Shown here: positions 1 to 8,747 of the stretch, piece by piece
Layout: every line of letters starts with the position of its first letter
How positions within the stretch are numbered: position 1 is the stretch's first letter
Assembly: GCA_018660685.1 (NCBI GenBank)
Contig: JABJJW010000024.1
Coordinates: 124,001 to 188,000 of the forward strand
Reading direction: 5' to 3'
Origin: Flavobacteriales bacterium
Lineage (GTDB): Bacteria > Bacteroidota > Bacteroidia > Flavobacteriales_G > Salibacteraceae
DNA length: 64,000 nt
The notes under the pieces: model-generated
Told to the model about the DNA's origin: nothing
Seen by the model: only the letters and a program-made list of their open reading frames with translations
Databases searched by the model: none
Translations under genes and position numbers: made by a program

Positions 1-777
1 TCCTGCACTACTGCCATTTGGATAGTTCCATTGAATAGGGGAAGATGGTGTAAACTGCCAACTTTCATTGCTACAAACAAAGTTGGACTCATTTCGGCCT
101 GCCACAACCGTAGCGAGGTTACCTGCTAGGTTATGTGTTCCTTGAGTGCCATCCCCATTTCCCCAGCCAAAGCAAGTAGGAACATTGGTCATGTGATTTT
201 CAACAATGTTCGATGTCTCGTTCAAGACAATTTGAAATGTTCCATAAGTAGTTGTACACGAGTACATCGGAACCGCATTCCACGTTACAATTAGTTTGCG
301 ACAGGGAGCTGTCCCTACTGTCTGATAGGTTATATAAGGTCCACCAGAAACTGCTGGATTCCAATCCCGCCAAGGACCCGCAATTACATTCTTAGGTCGG
401 TTTGTTGCTGTGCTGGGAAACGTTTGTACGACCCAAGTAGCGGTTTGACCTCCGGTGAAGCCAATCCAACCATTAGAACAGATGTAGAACTGTGTATATG
501 TGTTGCAATAGAAAGTGAAAGGAAACCCGATATTAAACGGCCCAACTACTTGATCATCCCAAGTGGTGACATTTGTTCCTCCAATCGATTCTGGACTGTA
601 AGGGATACTGTCAACTGTATAGGACGAAGAATTAAGGGTGTCGCCAAATAGATATAACCAGCTCGTATCTGGGGGGCATAATTGAACGAGCGTATCAAAT
701 GGGATGTTAATGGAAGACTGTGCATTGACCCCTATTGAGGCAAATAAAAACAAGAGTCCTATGAGGGCCTTCTTCAT
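1..777 (-). CDS. Secreted surface protein, N-terminal part (cut by window edge)
   Basis: This frame is open from the ATG at 777 to the window edge (about 259 codons), so the ORF track misses it for lack of a stop. It starts with a clear signal peptide, 'MKKALIGLLFLFASIGVNAQ', cleaved near AQ|S. The mature part contains 'VGPFNIGFPFTFYCNTYTQF' and 'ICSNGWIGFTGGQ', the pattern of extracellular beta-sandwich regions at the N-terminus of long Bacteroidota surface proteins. Such proteins often end in a type IX secretion signal, but that end lies outside the window, so the export route is inference. It is Cys- and Trp-rich and divergent from mdh. A TAatTTTG box lies only 4 nt before the ATG, which supports this start. 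Function unknown. Confidence 0.75.
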   Translation of the reverse strand, partial: MKKALIGLLFLFASIGVNAQSSINIPFDTLVQLCPPDTSWLYLFGDTLNSSSYTVDSIPYSPESIGGTNVTTWDDQVVGPFNIGFPFTFYCNTYTQFYICSNGWIGFTGGQTATWVVQTFPSTATNRPKNVIAGPWRDWNPAVSGGPYITYQTVGTAPCRKLIVTWNAVPMYSCTTTYGTFQIVLNETSNIVENHMTNVPTCFGWGNGDGTQGTHNLAGNLATVVAGRNESNFVCSNESWQFTPSSPIQWNYPNGSSAG

Positions 778-781
778 GCGG

Positions 782-789
782 CAAAATTA
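782..789 (-). promoter_or_regulatory. -7 promoter box TAatTTTG for the secreted-protein gene
   Basis: The minus strand reads TAATTTTG followed by CCGC and the ATG at 777. It matches the Bacteroidota -7 consensus TAnnTTTG. No clear -33 TTG is seen at the usual spacing. Transcription would start at or next to the start codon, so the mRNA may be leaderless. Confidence 0.5.
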
Positions 790-823
790 CGTTTTAATTC
801 AAGGACGGATAATGAATATAGAG

Positions 824-853
824 TTGCTTTAATCAGCCTATAAATTAGCTTTG
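824..853 (+). promoter_or_regulatory. Promoter of mdh (TTG-N19-TAgcTTTG)
   Basis: TTG at 824-826 and TAGCTTTG at 846-853 are separated by 19 nt, matching the Bacteroidota primary-sigma consensus (TTG about 19 nt upstream of TAnnTTTG). The ATG of mdh is 27 nt downstream. Confidence 0.7.
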
Positions 854-880
854 CAAGCCCTAAGAAAAACACATTAGAAC

Positions 881-1816
881 ATGAAAGTTACAGTAGTTGG
901 AGCAGGTGCAGTCGGAGCGAGCTGTGCGGAATACATTGCAATCAAGAATTTCGCATCAGAGGTTGTCCTTGTAGACATCAAAGAAGGATTTGCAGAAGGT
1001 AAGGCTATGGACCTCATGCAGTGTGCTTCACTGAATGGGTTCGATACAAAGGTTACAGGAGTAACAAATGACTACTCGAAGACGGCTGGTAGTATGGTCG
1101 CAGTTATCACCAGTGGCATACCCCGGAAGCCTGGAATGACTAGAGAAGAACTCATTGGCATCAACGCCGGCATCGTAAAAGAGGTTTCTTCTAACATTTT
1201 AAAGCATTCTCCAGATGCCATCATTATAGTGGTGAGCAACCCGATGGACACAATGACCTATTTGGTGCACAAAACATCAGGTCTTCCAAAGAATAGAATT
1301 ATAGGGATGGGTGGTGCATTAGACAGCGCACGTTTCAAGTACAGATTATCAGAAGCTTTGGAGTGTCCTCCATCTGACGTGGACGGAATGGTAATCGGTG
1401 GACACAGTGATGTAGGAATGGTTCCACTTATTGATAAAGCTGCTCGCAACAGCGTTCCTGTTTCGGAATTCTTGAGTTCAGAACGAATGGATCAAGTTGT
1501 TCAGGATACCAAGGTTGGCGGCGCCACACTCACAGGCTTGCTAGGTACTTCTGCGTGGTATGCACCAGGAGCTGCCGTATCAGCTCTTGTTCATGCGATT
1601 GGCTGTGATCTGCAGAAAATTTTCCCTTGTTCCGCCTTACTTGAGGGTGAGTATGGATTGAATGATTTATCGATCGGAGTTCCATGCGTACTCGGTAAAA
1701 ACGGAATTGAGCGAATAGTTGAGATTGAACTCAGTGATGCTGAAAAATCGAAGCTGACAGAGAGCGCTGAAGGAGTGAAGAAGACGAATGGATTACTCGA
1801 ATCAGTATTAGCTTAA
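881..1816 (+). CDS. mdh: Malate dehydrogenase (LDH-like type)
   Basis: Cytosolic NAD-dependent oxidation of malate to oxaloacetate in the TCA cycle. The 311-residue protein has the Rossmann motif GAGAVG (7-12), an acidic residue D32 that would bind the NAD ribose, the substrate loop 'GIPRKPGMTREEL' with R82 and R88, 'VSNPMD' near 118-123, and the catalytic His in 'GGHSD' (H175). Arg rather than Gln in the loop favours malate over lactate. The length fits the LDH-like MDH family. One oddity is Ser where most family members have Gly after the catalytic His. The gene is monocistronic, with its own promoter upstream and a terminator directly after it. Assignment is secure. Confidence 0.95.
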   Translation: MKVTVVGAGAVGASCAEYIAIKNFASEVVLVDIKEGFAEGKAMDLMQCASLNGFDTKVTGVTNDYSKTAGSMVAVITSGIPRKPGMTREELIGINAGIVKEVSSNILKHSPDAIIIVVSNPMDTMTYLVHKTSGLPKNRIIGMGGALDSARFKYRLSEALECPPSDVDGMVIGGHSDVGMVPLIDKAARNSVPVSEFLSSERMDQVVQDTKVGGATLTGLLGTSAWYAPGAAVSALVHAIGCDLQKIFPCSALLEGEYGLNDLSIGVPCVLGKNGIERIVEIELSDAEKSKLTESAEGVKKTNGLLESVLA

Positions 1817-1841
1817 AACTTGAACGTTATATTAATCGATG

Positions 1842-1865
1842 AGGCACCTTTTGGGTGCCTTTTTG
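1842..1865 (+). terminator. Rho-independent terminator after mdh
   Basis: AGGCACC (1842-1848) pairs perfectly with GGTGCCT (1854-1860) and is followed by five T. It lies 26 nt after the mdh stop. Confidence 0.85.
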
Positions 1866-1926
1866 ATTTCAAATAATTAATCCTATTTCACGTGCAAATA
1901 TCCTGTCAGCGAACTAGTTGAAATTC

Positions 1927-1934
1927 TATATTTG
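1927..1934 (+). promoter_or_regulatory. -7 box TAtaTTTG upstream of secDF
   Basis: TATATTTG, 42 nt before the chosen ATG, fits TAnnTTTG. A -33 TTG at standard spacing is not evident. The following leader, GCACGCCCTTTTCGGGGGTC, resembles the leader after the tRNA-tuf promoter near 23012. Confidence 0.5.
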
Positions 1935-1975
1935 CACGCCCTTTTCGGGGGTCTTTTTATTAATTGACGGAGAAT

Positions 1976-4900
1976 ATGCAGAATAAAAGTGCAATCTGGA
2001 TTTTTACGATTTTGTTAGCGGTCGCTTGTGTTTACCAGCTTTCATTCACGTTCGTAACATCCGGTGTGGAGGCAGAAGCCCGCGACAATGCGCAAGAGAG
2101 AGTAGATAGTTTAGTACAGGCTGAAGGTGACCTTGACCAGTTGAAACAAGAGATTGCTTTTCAGAAATACGAAACGGAGTACCTCTCGAAAATGAATAAC
2201 GAAGAGGTTTACCCTCTCATTGGTTTCACATACGCTTATTGTAAGAAGAACGAGATTAATCTTGGGCTTGACCTTCAAGGAGGTATGAACGTGACACTTC
2301 AGGTGCAAGTGAAAGACCTTATTAAAGCGCTTAGTGATGGCAACGATGATCCTCTGTTCAATGAGGCACTTCGAAACGCAATCGAAAAGCAAAGGAATAG
2401 TCAGGAAGATTTCACCACATTATTTGAGGAATCATGGAACGAAGTGAACCCAGGTGGTTCATTGGCTTCAGTTTTTCACAACCGAGACAACAAAGAGAAG
2501 TTTCCAATCGATGCCTCTAACGAGGATATTCTTACCACTATAAAGGAGGAAGCCGATGCTGCAGTGAGTAGAACGGAGCAAGTCTTGAGAAGAAGAATTG
2601 ATGGATTGGGTGTTGTTCAGCCAACCATTCAGCAGCAGCCGGGTACAGGCCGAATCATTGTTGAACTGCCAGGTATTAAGAATAAAGAACGTGTTAGAAA
2701 GATTCTCCAAGGAACAGCGAAGCTTGAATTCTGGGAGACCTATGACAATGGTGAGATCTATACTAACCTCGAACAGGTCAATGAGATGCTTGCCAGTAAG
2801 ATGGGACTTAGAGACGATGACGTAGAAGCGGCAGACTCAACGGAGGCCGATTCTATAGAAACTGCCGAAGGAGTAGTTGCTGATGTTTCGGATTTAGAAG
2901 AGCCGATTGTTGAGGATAGCAATGGTCTCGATTCCAATTCTCTCGAAGGGTTGCTTGGCGAAGAAGATTCAACTGGAGGACTAGACAGTGTGGAGATGGC
3001 CGAAATGGCTGCTGACTTCGTTAAGAAAAACCCATTATTTGGGAAACTCCGGCCGGCGATTTTCCAAGATCCTGAATCAGGAAGTTACTATGCGGGGAAA
3101 GGACCGACTGTTGGTTATGCATCTACATCTGACACCGCTGAGGTGAATGAGATGTTGGTTCGACGTGATGTTCGGTCGATGCTCCCTCGAAGAATGAAGT
3201 TCGTGTGGGCTGCTAAGCCATATGACGAAGATGGAAAATTTCTTCAGCTCTATGCTTTGAATGTGACTCGTAAGGATGGGAAGGCACAGCTCGAAGGAGA
3301 TGTCGTTAGCAATGCTCGCGTCGTAAATGATAGACTCGGAAATCCTGAGATATCGATGAGCATGAATTCTGAAGGAGCCAAAACCTGGAAGAACATGACT
3401 GCTGAGGCTTCGTCTCAAACACCTAAGAAATCAATCGCGATTGTATTGGATAATCTCGTTTATAGCGCTCCACGTGTTGATGGAGAAATTGCAGGTGGAA
3501 ACTCATCCATATCTGGTCAGTTTACGATCGAAGAGGCGGAAGATTTAGCGAATGTATTGAAGGCTGGTAAGCTTCCAGCTCCAGCGCGGATCATTGAAGA
3601 AGCAGTTGTTGGACCAACGCTCGGAGCAGAAGCAATTCAGGCAGGATTTATATCATTTATTCTCGCGCTGATCATCGTTCTTGCTTACATGGCATTCTAC
3701 TATTCCGCTGCCGGTTTAGTGGCTGACCTTGCGCTTCTTGCCAACCTGTTCTTTGTGATGGGTGTTCTCTCATCGCTAGGAGCTACATTGACGTTACCGG
3801 GTATCGCAGGTATTGTGTTAACGATAGGTATGTCGGTTGATGCGAACGTTCTTATATATGAACGAATCAGGGAAGAACTCAGGGCAGGGAAAGGAGTTCG
3901 ACTGGCGATCGTTGATGGTTACAAAAACGCTTATAGTTCGATCATCGATGCGAATATTACCACCTTGTTGACGGGTATTATTCTTTACATATTTGGTACT
4001 GGGCCAATTAAAGGATTTGCGACAACCCTTATTATAGGTATTGCCACATCATTGTTTGCAGCGATATTCATTACTCGTCTATTGTTCGAATGGAGATTAG
4101 ATACTAACGCAACTCCTAGGTTTAGTACAACACTTACTCAGAACTTGATGACAAATACAAACTTCCAATTCGTTCGGAAGAGAAGGCTGTTCTACTTGAT
4201 ATCTGGTGTGATTATTCTACTGGGTCTGGGTTCGCTCTCGATGAGAGGCCTGAATTATGGTGTTGATTTTACAGGAGGTAGAAGTTACATCGTTCGCTTT
4301 GATGAAACCTTTAACGTTTCTGATGTAGCTGCTTCTGTCGGTAATGAATTTATAGCTGAGGATGGGCGAAAGTTAATTCCTGAGGTGAAAACTTATGGTG
4401 CCAAAAATCAAGTGAAGCTCACGACGAAATATTTGATTGATCACGAAGGTGTAGAAGTTGAAGATCAAGTGGAGGAGGCGTTGTTCAATGGGCTGAAACC
4501 ATTCTTGAATGGTATAGGCATGGACCAATTTCAAGAAGAACACCTGATGAGTTCTCAGAAAGTCGGTCCTACAATTGCCGATGACATTAAGCAAGGTGCT
4601 ATTTGGGCGGTAATTTTCTCCTTGATTGTAATCTTCTTATACATCGTAATTCGATTCCGCAAATGGCAGTTTGGCCTCGGTGCGCTCGTTGCGATGTTCC
4701 ATGATGTCGTGGTTGTATTATCGCTTTACTCAATACTGTATGGCTTGATGCCATTCTCACTCGAGATTGATCAGGCCTTTATTGCAGCAATCTTGACAGT
4801 AGTCGGTTATTCCATTAATGATACGGTTGTCGTGTTTGATAGAATACGGGAATACCTTGGCTTACATAAGAGAAAGGATTACGAAGGCGTCATAAATGAT

Positions 4901-5101
4901 GCTTTGAACTCAACGCTGTCGAGAACGATGAATACATCATTGAGTACGCTTGTGGTGTTACTTATGATCTTCTTCTTCGGTGGAGAGGTTATCCAAGGAT
5001 TTGTGTTTGCACTTATAATAGGTGTGGTTGTGGGAACATACTCTTCGCTTTGTGTTGCTACTCCAGTGGTGGTAGACATTGGAAAGAGGAGAGCACAATA
5101 G
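1976..5101 (+). CDS. secDF: Fused protein translocase subunit SecDF
   Basis: SecD and SecF are fused in one inner-membrane protein of about 1041 residues that uses the proton-motive force to help Sec export. The SecD half has the N-terminal TM (about 8-25), the periplasmic 'LGLDLQGGM' motif near 100, a large P1 region, and 'SVDANVLIYERIREEL' in the TM core. The SecF half begins near 'GVDFTGGRSYIVRFD' and carries 'YSINDTVVVFDRIREYL'. An acidic low-complexity insert rich in D, E and S sits around 275-345. The ORF-track start is TTG at 1964; I prefer ATG 1976, which has GGAG just upstream. The fusion is usual in Bacteroidota. It is a single-gene unit with a terminator after it. Confidence 0.95.
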   Translation: MQNKSAIWIFTILLAVACVYQLSFTFVTSGVEAEARDNAQERVDSLVQAEGDLDQLKQEIAFQKYETEYLSKMNNEEVYPLIGFTYAYCKKNEINLGLDLQGGMNVTLQVQVKDLIKALSDGNDDPLFNEALRNAIEKQRNSQEDFTTLFEESWNEVNPGGSLASVFHNRDNKEKFPIDASNEDILTTIKEEADAAVSRTEQVLRRRIDGLGVVQPTIQQQPGTGRIIVELPGIKNKERVRKILQGTAKLEFWETYDNGEIYTNLEQVNEMLASKMGLRDDDVEAADSTEADSIETAEGVVADVSDLEEPIVEDSNGLDSNSLEGLLGEEDSTGGLDSVEMAEMAADFVKKNPLFGKLRPAIFQDPESGSYYAGKGPTVGYASTSDTAEVNEMLVRRDVRSMLPRRMKFVWAAKPYDEDGKFLQLYALNVTRKDGKAQLEGDVVSNARVVNDRLGNPEISMSMNSEGAKTWKNMTAEASSQTPKKSIAIVLDNLVYSAPRVDGEIAGGNSSISGQFTIEEAEDLANVLKAGKLPAPARIIEEAVVGPTLGAEAIQAGFISFILALIIVLAYMAFYYSAAGLVADLALLANLFFVMGVLSSLGATLTLPGIAGIVLTIGMSVDANVLIYERIREELRAGKGVRLAIVDGYKNAYSSIIDANITTLLTGIILYIFGTGPIKGFATTLIIGIATSLFAAIFITRLLFEWRLDTNATPRFSTTLTQNLMTNTNFQFVRKRRLFYLISGVIILLGLGSLSMRGLNYGVDFTGGRSYIVRFDETFNVSDVAASVGNEFIAEDGRKLIPEVKTYGAKNQVKLTTKYLIDHEGVEVEDQVEEALFNGLKPFLNGIGMDQFQEEHLMSSQKVGPTIADDIKQGAIWAVIFSLIVIFLYIVIRFRKWQFGLGALVAMFHDVVVVLSLYSILYGLMPFSLEIDQAFIAAILTVVGYSINDTVVVFDRIREYLGLHKRKDYEGVINDALNSTLSRTMNTSLSTLVVLLMIFFFGGEVIQGFVFALIIGVVVGTYSSLCVATPVVVDIGKRRAQ

Positions 5102-5112
5102 AATTTAAAACT

Positions 5113-5146
5113 AAGCCCTGAATGAATTATCGCTCAGGGCTTTTTT
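5113..5146 (+). terminator. Rho-independent terminator after secDF
   Basis: AAGCCCTGA (5113-5121) pairs with TCAGGGCTT (5134-5142), followed by a run of T to 5146. Confidence 0.88.
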
Positions 5147-5152
5147 GTGTCC

Positions 5153-5160
5153 TACATTTG
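5153..5160 (+). promoter_or_regulatory. -7 box TAcaTTTG for tatA
   Basis: TACATTTG immediately follows the secDF terminator and lies 17 nt before the ATG at 5178. It places the transcript start downstream of the TTG chosen by the ORF track at 5145, and so supports ATG 5178 as the real start. Confidence 0.55.
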
Positions 5161-5177
5161 AAACCGATTCCGGCATT

Positions 5178-5390
5178 ATGACGCTATTGTTTTTCAATCT
5201 CGGTGGAGGAGAAATTTTCATAGTTCTTATGATAGTGCTTCTCTTTTTCGGATCTAAACGTATCCCTGAGTTCGCCCGCAATCTGGGCAGAGGAATCAAA
5301 CAATTCAAAAATGCCACAGATGATATTCAACGCGACATCACAGATTCGGTGAATGAAGTAAAAAAGAAAATCGAAGACGATAAAAACTAA
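5178..5390 (+). CDS. tatA: Sec-independent translocase protein TatA
   Basis: A 70-residue TatA/Hcf106 protein that forms the membrane-thinning part of the twin-arginine translocase for folded proteins. It shows the expected order: a short N-terminal TM 'EIFIVLMIVLLFFGS', the hinge 'GSKRIPEFARNLG', then an amphipathic helix and a charged tail (DIQRDITDSVNEVKKKIEDD). The start is ATG 5178, because the TTG at 5145 lies in the upstream terminator. Its stop overlaps the next ATG (TAATG), so it is probably co-transcribed with the antiporter. TatC is not in the window. TatB cannot be excluded from sequence alone, but Bacteroidota mostly have TatA/E-type proteins. Confidence 0.88.
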   Translation: MTLLFFNLGGGEIFIVLMIVLLFFGSKRIPEFARNLGRGIKQFKNATDDIQRDITDSVNEVKKKIEDDKN

Positions 5391-6325
5391 TGTGGTTAGG
5401 TTGGGTACAATTAATCGCTGGTCTGGTTTTTCTGATTATTGCCGGTGAATTTCTTGTTAGATCGTCTGTTCGTCTCGCCCTTTATTTAAAAATCAGTTCA
5501 CTTGTAATTGGCCTTACCGTCGTCAGCTTTGGAACATCTTTTCCAGAGCTTGTGGTGAGTCTGAATGCTGCTCTTGGTGGTCATCCTGATATTTCTATAG
5601 GTAATGTTGTGGGAAGCAACATTGCGAACCTCGCACTAGTGATGGGCGTTAGCGCAATCTTTTTTACGATGACAGTGGACCGAAGTTCTGTTGTCATTGA
5701 TTGGCCGCTCATGTTGCTCAGTTCCATTCTCCTTATTGTTTTCGCCTGGGATCTTAAATTGGAACTATGGGAGGGAGCAATCATGGTGACAGGCCTTCTG
5801 GCGTTTAACATATGGGTAATCCGGGAGTCTAGACGAGAGAATAAAAGTCAATCCACTGATGAAGATTTTCAACCAGCATCCTCAAATATTATTCGAACCC
5901 TTTTGGTATTTGGGGCTAGCATGATTGGGCTGATCGTAGGGGCTGATATAATGGTAGATGGAGCGGTCTCTATTGCTAGAGGAATGAATATTGAAGAGCG
6001 GGTTATCGCGATCACAGTTATTGCCTTCGGTACGAGTGTTCCAGAGCTTGCTACATCCTTGATAGCGTTGTATAAGAAGGAAGTGTCTATAAGTGTTGGT
6101 AACCTGATCGGTTCGAACATCTTCAACATTCTCGGAATTCTTGGTGTTACGGCCGTGATTCAGCCAATCGATGTGAATCCTGAAATTAAATTCAATGATT
6201 TCTATTGGTTCCTCGGAATTCCACTTCTTCTATATCCTGTTTTGATAACGCGCTTGAAAGTCTCACGAATAGAAGGGATACTTCTATTTGGTACGTACAT
6301 ATTGTACATATACCTTGTTATTTAG
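5390..6325 (+). CDS. Calcium/sodium antiporter (CaCA family)
   Basis: A 311-residue inner-membrane exchanger of the CaCA superfamily (YrbG-like), expected to exchange Ca2+ against Na+ or H+. Both signature alpha repeats are present and antiparallel in sequence: 'GTSFPELVVSL' followed by 'IGNVVGSNIANL' in the N-half, and 'GTSVPELATSL' followed by 'VGNLIGSNIFNI' in the C-half, with the usual acidic residues in each. About ten hydrophobic segments are visible, with a short hydrophilic loop (RRENKSQSTDEDFQ) between the halves. It shares one base with the tatA stop codon, so translation is probably coupled. Ion specificity cannot be read from sequence. Confidence 0.88.
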   Translation: MWLGWVQLIAGLVFLIIAGEFLVRSSVRLALYLKISSLVIGLTVVSFGTSFPELVVSLNAALGGHPDISIGNVVGSNIANLALVMGVSAIFFTMTVDRSSVVIDWPLMLLSSILLIVFAWDLKLELWEGAIMVTGLLAFNIWVIRESRRENKSQSTDEDFQPASSNIIRTLLVFGASMIGLIVGADIMVDGAVSIARGMNIEERVIAITVIAFGTSVPELATSLIALYKKEVSISVGNLIGSNIFNILGILGVTAVIQPIDVNPEIKFNDFYWFLGIPLLLYPVLITRLKVSRIEGILLFGTYILYIYLVI

Positions 6326-6410
6326 CGCTTTCCAAAGATGACCCCCTATTTTTTAATAGGTTGTTGAAAGAAAAAACACTTTTTATAGCTCTACCCCCCA
6401 TAGTTGGATA

Positions 6411-6418
6411 TACTTTTG
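6411..6418 (+). promoter_or_regulatory. -7 box TActTTTG for glnN
   Basis: TACTTTTG is 19 nt before the glnN ATG. No clear -33 TTG is seen. A weak palindrome, CCTATT/AATAGG (6345-6360), lies between the antiporter gene and this box. Confidence 0.5.
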
Positions 6419-6437
6419 CCTCAAATTGTAAAAAATC

Positions 6438-8624
6438 ATGGCAAAACTCCGGTTCGATGCTCTTCACGTCCTCTTAAACCGCGCTCCTGGTGACATTCCA
6501 GAGCCCACTGAAAAGATCTCAGACTATTACGGAAGGAACGTATTTCATGATTCTGCCATGCAGCAATTCCTTCCAAGGTCTGTCTATAAAAGGGTTAAGG
6601 AGTGTATCGATACAGGAGAGAGATTAGAACGTCGCTTGGCTGATGAAGTAGCTTCAGGAATGAAGGCGTGGGCCATGGATAAGAAGGTGACGCATTATAC
6701 GCACTGGTTTCAACCTCTAACCGGAAGGACCGCGGAAAAGCATGATGCCTTTTTTACGCCTACAGAAGTTGGACAATCCATAGAAATGCTAGGTGGAGAT
6801 CAATTGGTTCAGCAGGAACCTGATGCTTCTAGTTTTCCAAGTGGAGGATTGAGAAACACGTTTGAAGCACGGGGTTATACGGCGTGGGATCCGAGTAGTC
6901 CAGCTTTTATCATCGACAGTACACTTTGCATACCAACAGTTTTTGTTGCCTACACTGGTCAAGCCCTTGACTTCAAGGCACCACTCTTGAAAGCTCTTCA
7001 CTCTTTGCAAGAAGCGGCGGTTCCCGTGTGCCAATACTTCGATAGAAATGTGAACAAGGTTCAAGCAACTCTTGGATGGGAGCAAGAATACTTTCTAGTG
7101 GATGATGCTTTATTCAAAGCTAGACCTGACTTAGCGTTGACTGGAAGAACTCTTTTCGGTCATTCTTCTTCAAAAGGGCAACAATTAGATGACCACTACT
7201 TCGGATCAATACCCGATAGAGCAAATGCATACATGCGTGAATTCGAGAAAGAATCTCACCTACTCGGTATTCCTATTAAAACAAGGCACAACGAGGTAGC
7301 GCCGAATCAGTTCGAATGTGCACCTATATATGAAGAGACCAATCTTGCTGTCGATCACAATCAACTTTTGATGGATGTGATGGAAAAGGTTGCGCACAAA
7401 CATGGGTTCAGAGTACTTCTACATGAGAAGCCATTTGCAGGCATCAATGGAAGTGGTAAACACAACAACTGGTCGCTGGCCACTGACACTGGTGTTAACT
7501 TGTTGAGTCCGGGAAATACTCCTAAAACGAACATTCGATTCCTGACGTTCTTCATTAATACAATTAAGGCCGTTCACGATTATGATGATTTGCTCAGAGC
7601 TTCCATTGCGTCCGCTGGAAATGACCACCGACTTGGAGCAAATGAAGCGCCCCCTGCTATCATTTCGATTTTTATTGGCTCTCAATTGACCCAAGTTCTC
7701 AATGATCTTGAGAAACGCGTGACCGACAAGGACATGTCACCGGATGAGAAGACAGATTTGAAGCTTCACATCGGTAAAATACCTGAGATTCTTCTGGACA
7801 ATACAGATAGAAACAGAACAAGTCCATTCGCATTTACTGGGAATAAGTTTGAGCTCCGAGCGGTTGGATCTCACGCGAATTGTTCTTCGCCAATGACCGT
7901 CATGAATACCATCATGGCTCGTCAGTTGAAAATATTTAGAAAGGATGTCGACGCTCTTATTAAGAAAGGTAAGAAGAAAGATGTGGCCATACTCACTGTA
8001 TTGCGGAAGTACATCGTTGCTTCAAAAGACATTCTATTTGAAGGGAATGGTTACGGTGAAGAATGGGTGAAGGAAGCAGCCAAACGAGGTTTGAGCAATA
8101 TTAAAACTACACCGCATGCTTTGGACGCGTTTTTATCCAAGTCATCGGTTAAATTATTCGAAGAGGAAGGAGTATTGACCAAAGAAGAGCTGGAAGCTCG
8201 CAATGAGATTTATTATGAAAATTACCAAATGAAGATTCAAATTGAAGCTAGAGTTGCCGGAGATCTCGTAGGAAATCACATCATTCCAGCGGCGCTTGCT
8301 TATCAACAAAAGCTCATTTCGTCTGTGACCGGTTTGAAAACAATTTATCCTGAAAAGGAGTTTCAGAGGCTTGCAAAACCACATCTCGACATCATTAGTA
8401 AGGTTTCAGAGCGCGTAGAGCGAATTCAGACGAGTGTCGAAAAGATGATAGATGAGCGGAAAAAAGCGAATAAATTGGAGGCAAAACCCAGCTCGCTGGC
8501 CTACTGCAAAAATGTGCTACCGTATCTCGATGAGATTAGATATGAGGCAGATAAGTTGGAACTTATAGTCGAAGACGACTTATGGCCACTCCCAAAATAC
8601 CGAGAGCTGTTATTTACACGTTAA
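6438..8624 (+). CDS. glnN: Glutamine synthetase type III
   Basis: ATP-dependent synthesis of glutamine from glutamate and ammonia, the main entry of ammonium into metabolism. At 728 residues it has GSIII length, far longer than GSI. Motifs in order: the Mg-binding 'GWEQEYFLVD' near 215, 'NEVAPNQFECAP' near 285, 'GINGSGKHNNWSL' near 335, 'SAGNDHRLGANEAPP' near 390, and 'FELRAVGSHANC' near 475. The long C-terminal helical region with 'ERVERIQTSVEKM' is typical of the family. The start at ATG 6438 gives the expected N-terminus. It is transcribed alone from the TActTTTG box; no nitrogen-regulatory genes are adjacent. Confidence 0.96.
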   Translation: MAKLRFDALHVLLNRAPGDIPEPTEKISDYYGRNVFHDSAMQQFLPRSVYKRVKECIDTGERLERRLADEVASGMKAWAMDKKVTHYTHWFQPLTGRTAEKHDAFFTPTEVGQSIEMLGGDQLVQQEPDASSFPSGGLRNTFEARGYTAWDPSSPAFIIDSTLCIPTVFVAYTGQALDFKAPLLKALHSLQEAAVPVCQYFDRNVNKVQATLGWEQEYFLVDDALFKARPDLALTGRTLFGHSSSKGQQLDDHYFGSIPDRANAYMREFEKESHLLGIPIKTRHNEVAPNQFECAPIYEETNLAVDHNQLLMDVMEKVAHKHGFRVLLHEKPFAGINGSGKHNNWSLATDTGVNLLSPGNTPKTNIRFLTFFINTIKAVHDYDDLLRASIASAGNDHRLGANEAPPAIISIFIGSQLTQVLNDLEKRVTDKDMSPDEKTDLKLHIGKIPEILLDNTDRNRTSPFAFTGNKFELRAVGSHANCSSPMTVMNTIMARQLKIFRKDVDALIKKGKKKDVAILTVLRKYIVASKDILFEGNGYGEEWVKEAAKRGLSNIKTTPHALDAFLSKSSVKLFEEEGVLTKEELEARNEIYYENYQMKIQIEARVAGDLVGNHIIPAALAYQQKLISSVTGLKTIYPEKEFQRLAKPHLDIISKVSERVERIQTSVEKMIDERKKANKLEAKPSSLAYCKNVLPYLDEIRYEADKLELIVEDDLWPLPKYRELLFTR

Positions 8625-8688
8625 TCTAACAATAGTCAACTTCGGTCGGGCTTTTTAAGTCTGCTTACAAGTCAATATCTAATTTCAC

Positions 8689-8696
8689 TAGATTTG
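8689..8696 (+). promoter_or_regulatory. -7 box TAgaTTTG upstream of the porE-like gene
   Basis: TAGATTTG lies 51 nt upstream of the start at 8748, in the only intergenic stretch before that gene. No clear TTG at -33. Confidence 0.45.
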
Positions 8697-8747
8697 TCGG
8701 TCTTGTCAGGGGATAACCACCCGAACTACTGAAAATTATATCGAATC

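Noticed and set aside
424-651. 75-aa plus-strand ORF at the left end
   Set aside because: It is antisense to the open minus-strand frame 1-777, which has a signal peptide and promoter.
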